DNA of 6,127 bases from an uncultured Clostridia bacterium (GTDB lineage Bacteria > Bacillota > Clostridia > Christensenellales > Pumilibacteraceae), in contig CAKQJJ010000088.1 in NCBI GenBank assembly GCA_934247335.1, forward strand, positions 1-6,127, written 5' to 3'. Positions within the stretch are counted from its first letter, which is position 1; each line of letters starts with the position of its first letter. The translations under genes and the position numbers were made by a program. The notes below the pieces were generated by a model. It was not told the DNA's origin. It made no database searches and saw only the letters and a list, made by a program, of their open reading frames with translations. Shown here piece by piece: positions 5,208 to 6,127 of the stretch.

Positions 5208-6127
5208 TTGAAGTCCATAATATCTTTTCTTACTTTCATAGTGGAAGGAATAGCACGGGCGGCTGTGTTTTTGCTGTCCACGCTCGGACTGTGGATTCCG
5301 GCGCTTTTTTGCGTGCTTTTTTTCCTGGTTTGTGCGATAACCGGAACTCCGTTTTCGGAGGTTATGGGCGTGTTTTTCGTGGGACTTACGCTGTCGCTGC
5401 TGTTGTCGATAGGCATATCGGTGGCGCAGGTTCTGAAAAAGAAGGACAAAAAACGCCTCGAACGCTCGGCAGACGCTCCCAAATCGCTTAAAAAGAAGAA
5501 AAAATCCAAAAAAGACGACGGCGATGACAGCGGATATTTTGCCACTCCCAACATAGTGGGCGGAGCTTCCGGCGGGTACGGCTATCCGCAGCAGGGTTAC
5601 GGCGAACAGTATTATCCTCAGCCCGGCTACCCTCAGCAGCCTGCCTATCCGCCTCAGTACCCGCAACAAAATTACGGACAGTATCCGCAGCAGGGCTATG
5701 CTCCCGTTTACCCTCAGCAGCCCGCCTATCCGCCTCAACAAAATTATCCGCAGTACCCGCAGCCCGCGCAGCAGAATACGCCGCAAAATAGTTACGGACA
5801 AAGCGGCTACTCGCAGTCAGCCGGCTATCAGAGCGGAAACAATTTTGCCTCTTATTCGCAAAACGAACAAAAAGAGGACGATGCGGGAAGCGCTTACGAA
5901 CAAGCTAAAAAGAGCATGAACCGCGAGTTTTTCGGCTACGATTCGCCCGGAAAGAAGGACGATATGCCGTCGTACAACGACTTAAAACCCAAGGAAAGCG
6001 CGTTTGACAACTTTTCCGAGCAGCCCCTCGGCGTGTTCCGCACCCGCTCGGATCCGCGAGTTATAATTTACGAATATCGCGACAGATACGAGTATTTCTA
6101 TAAAAACGATCGCGGCGGACTGGACTA
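5208..6127 (+). CDS. Unrecognised membrane protein with Pro/Tyr/Gln-rich tract (3' end beyond window)
   Basis: The frame runs open from TTG (5208) to the window end, 306 complete codons; the last two bases (TA) leave Tyr or a stop possible. Residues about 17-45 and 51-75 are hydrophobic and look like two membrane helices. Residues 77-102 are lysine-rich (KKKDKKR, LKKKKKSKK), placing the rest of the chain in the cytosol by the positive-inside rule. Residues about 122-221 are low complexity, built from YPQQ, PAYPPQ, QNYGQ and GYSQS units, and presumably disordered. Residues 222-275 are charged. Residues 276-306 (VFRTRSDPRVIIYEYRDRYEYFY...) look like a compact module that may continue outside. 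It lies 33 bp after serS without a terminator, so it is likely in the same operon, although nothing ties it to translation. I do not recognise the family. PYQ-rich tails occur in many unrelated proteins and do not show function. Confidence 0.82.
   Translation, partial: MKSIISFLTFIVEGIARAAVFLLSTLGLWIPALFCVLFFLVCAITGTPFSEVMGVFFVGLTLSLLLSIGISVAQVLKKKDKKRLERSADAPKSLKKKKKSKKDDGDDSGYFATPNIVGGASGGYGYPQQGYGEQYYPQPGYPQQPAYPPQYPQQNYGQYPQQGYAPVYPQQPAYPPQQNYPQYPQPAQQNTPQNSYGQSGYSQSAGYQSGNNFASYSQNEQKEDDAGSAYEQAKKSMNREFFGYDSPGKKDDMPSYNDLKPKESAFDNFSEQPLGVFRTRSDPRVIIYEYRDRYEYFYKNDRGGLD
5628..5656 (+). repeat. 29-bp internal direct repeat in PYQ-rich tract, copy 1
   Basis: It encodes YPQQPAYPPQ and matches 5709-5737 at 28 of 29 bases (T versus C at the third position of one Pro codon), offset 81 bp or 27 codons. 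The similarity continues downstream if nine bases (three codons, YPQ) are skipped in the second copy. This points to growth of the tract by in-frame duplication. Confidence 0.85.
5709..5737 (+). repeat. 29-bp internal direct repeat in PYQ-rich tract, copy 2
   Basis: Partner of 5628-5656, with one synonymous difference at 5723. It is followed by a QNYPQYPQ stretch that parallels QNYGQYPQ after the first copy. Confidence 0.85.

Noticed and set aside
4845..5801. 318-codon minus-strand frame, Leu/Arg/Ile-rich at its start
   Set aside because: It is antisense to serS and to the PYQ gene. Its LLR-type repeats are simply the complement of the repetitive Pro/Tyr/Gln codons, and both plus-strand genes have better starts and coding evidence.
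5571..5870. CRISPR-like or non-coding tandem repeat array
   Set aside because: The repeats keep a single open reading frame, differ by silent changes and whole-codon indels, and lack regular spacers, so they are protein-coding low complexity.

Overview
The window looks like chromosomal DNA from a Gram-positive-type bacterium, most likely a member of the Bacillota (Clostridia-like). This is an inference from four things: strong AGGAGG-type ribosome binding sites, sigma-A-type promoters with TATAAT -10 boxes, a SpoVB-family flippase, and a seryl-tRNA synthetase with typical bacterial motifs. Base composition is moderate and codon use mixes GC-rich and AT-rich codons. I see no phage, transposon, CRISPR or integrase genes and no rRNA or tRNA genes.

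Layout. Positions 1-951 and 1201-2163 (+) hold two tandem paralogous multi-pass membrane proteins of unknown function. The first lacks only about its first four codons at the window edge, if it starts like its neighbour. The two genes share a perfect 77-bp direct repeat at their 5' ends (1-77 and 1213-1289), then diverge to only patchy similarity. Between them lie a strong intrinsic terminator (1073-1112) and a separate extended -10 promoter for the second gene (1130-1158), so they look like independently transcribed copies rather than an operon. A convergent gene on the minus strand (2244-3734) encodes a SpoVB/MurJ-like (MOP superfamily) lipid-linked saccharide flippase. The terminator of the second paralog overlaps the 3' end of the flippase gene.

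Divergently from the flippase, a good promoter (3851-3879) drives serS (3915-5174, complete). Only 33 bp after serS, with a consensus Shine-Dalgarno and a TTG start, comes an unrecognised gene (5208 to beyond the window). Its product has two N-terminal membrane helices, a lysine-rich linker, a Pro/Tyr/Gln-rich low-complexity tract with internal DNA repeats, and a charged/aromatic C-terminal segment. It is probably co-transcribed with serS.

How the genes relate: serS is housekeeping and the flippase belongs to cell-envelope (or spore-envelope) polymer synthesis. The other three genes are unassigned membrane proteins. Nothing in the sequence shows that they act together as one pathway. The two most unusual features are the tandem paralogs with an identical 5' patch and the TTG-started membrane protein with the PYQ-rich tail.
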